From Streptococcus chenjunshii (GTDB lineage Bacteria; Bacillota; Bacilli; Lactobacillales; Streptococcaceae), in contig NZ_CP031733.1 in the NCBI RefSeq assembly GCF_003086355.1, positions 248,001-312,000 of the forward strand: 64,000 nucleotides of DNA, given 5' to 3'. Within the stretch, counting starts at the first letter, position 1; every line of letters starts with the position of its first letter. This document shows, piece after piece, positions 63,993 through 64,000 of this stretch. The notes beneath the pieces are model-generated. The model was not told where the DNA came from and made no database searches. It saw nothing but the letters and a program-made list of their open reading frames with translations. The position numbers were made by a program, and so were the translations under genes.

Positions 63993-64000
63993 GTTATCGG
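63976..64000 (+). CDS. yidC: Start of membrane protein insertase YidC/OxaA (truncated by window edge)
   Basis: Only 8 codons are visible, from a GTG at 63976 (VKRKIKLS). GGAAGG lies 8 bases upstream and the ORF overlaps the end of rnpA by 17 bases, as rnpA-yidC pairs do in streptococci. The identity rests on context only. Confidence 0.55.

Overview
The window reads as chromosomal DNA of a Streptococcus, most likely of the mutans group (S. ratti or a close relative; this is from remembered gene order, no search was run). Supporting signs are the moderate-low GC, AAGGAG-type ribosome binding sites, the treR/treB/treA-pepO and rpsB-tsf neighbourhoods, the pgi-srl sorbitol operon, dut-radA-carbonic anhydrase-gltX-argG-argH-rnpA order, and a DAP pathway of the acetylated type.

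Layout. 1-3.5 kb: the 3' end of metK, a YrdB-like membrane protein, a secreted lipase-like protein and two very small peptide genes. 3.5-10.5 kb: divergent trehalose repressor and trehalose PTS/hydrolase genes, then pepO and tRNA-Cys. 10.6-18.1 kb: housekeeping (rpsB-tsf, ctsR-clpC, an MBL-fold hydrolase, tadA, SRP RNA). 18.2-18.5 kb: a pocket of tiny hydrophobic ORFs. 18.6-25.7 kb: an unusual polyol locus with a glucitol-family PTS, a SAF-domain NAD oxidoreductase, SorC regulator, class II aldolase, archaeal-type triosephosphate isomerase and YjbQ protein. 25.7-28.1 kb: a ComR/Rgg-type regulator, a ComR-box-like promoter, a small membrane protein and two related GxxxG peptides with a shared leader, closed by a terminator. 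28.4-36.5 kb: pgi and the classical sorbitol operon ending in a fructose-6-phosphate-aldolase-like gene. 36.7-43 kb: a GH3 enzyme, a small membrane protein, dapH and its deacetylase, 5-formyl-THF cyclo-ligase and rhomboid. 43.4-48.8 kb, minus strand: galU, gpsA, a formate/nitrite transporter and two flavin reductases. 48.9-54.1 kb: DUF454 protein, dut, radA, then a four-gene cassette that looks like a type VII secreted lipase toxin with reversed domain order, two small helical partners and a membrane-anchored candidate immunity protein. 54.3-64 kb: carbonic anhydrase, an AIM24-family protein, an Lrp-like regulator next to a broken isochorismatase gene, gltX, an intact IS30-type element, argG, argH, rnpA and the start of yidC.

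A dispersed intergenic repeat family of about 140 bp recurs in the leaders of srlD, the transaldolase-like gene, dapH and gpsA, always in the sense orientation and always ending just before the ribosome binding site. Carbon control is suggested by cre-like sites at treB and at the second half of the unusual polyol locus; CtsR, ArgR and SorC sites can also be seen.

The parts most worth follow-up are the ComR-like/peptide locus, the reversed lipase toxin cassette, the polyol locus of unknown substrate, the leader repeat family, and the AUC start codon of radA.
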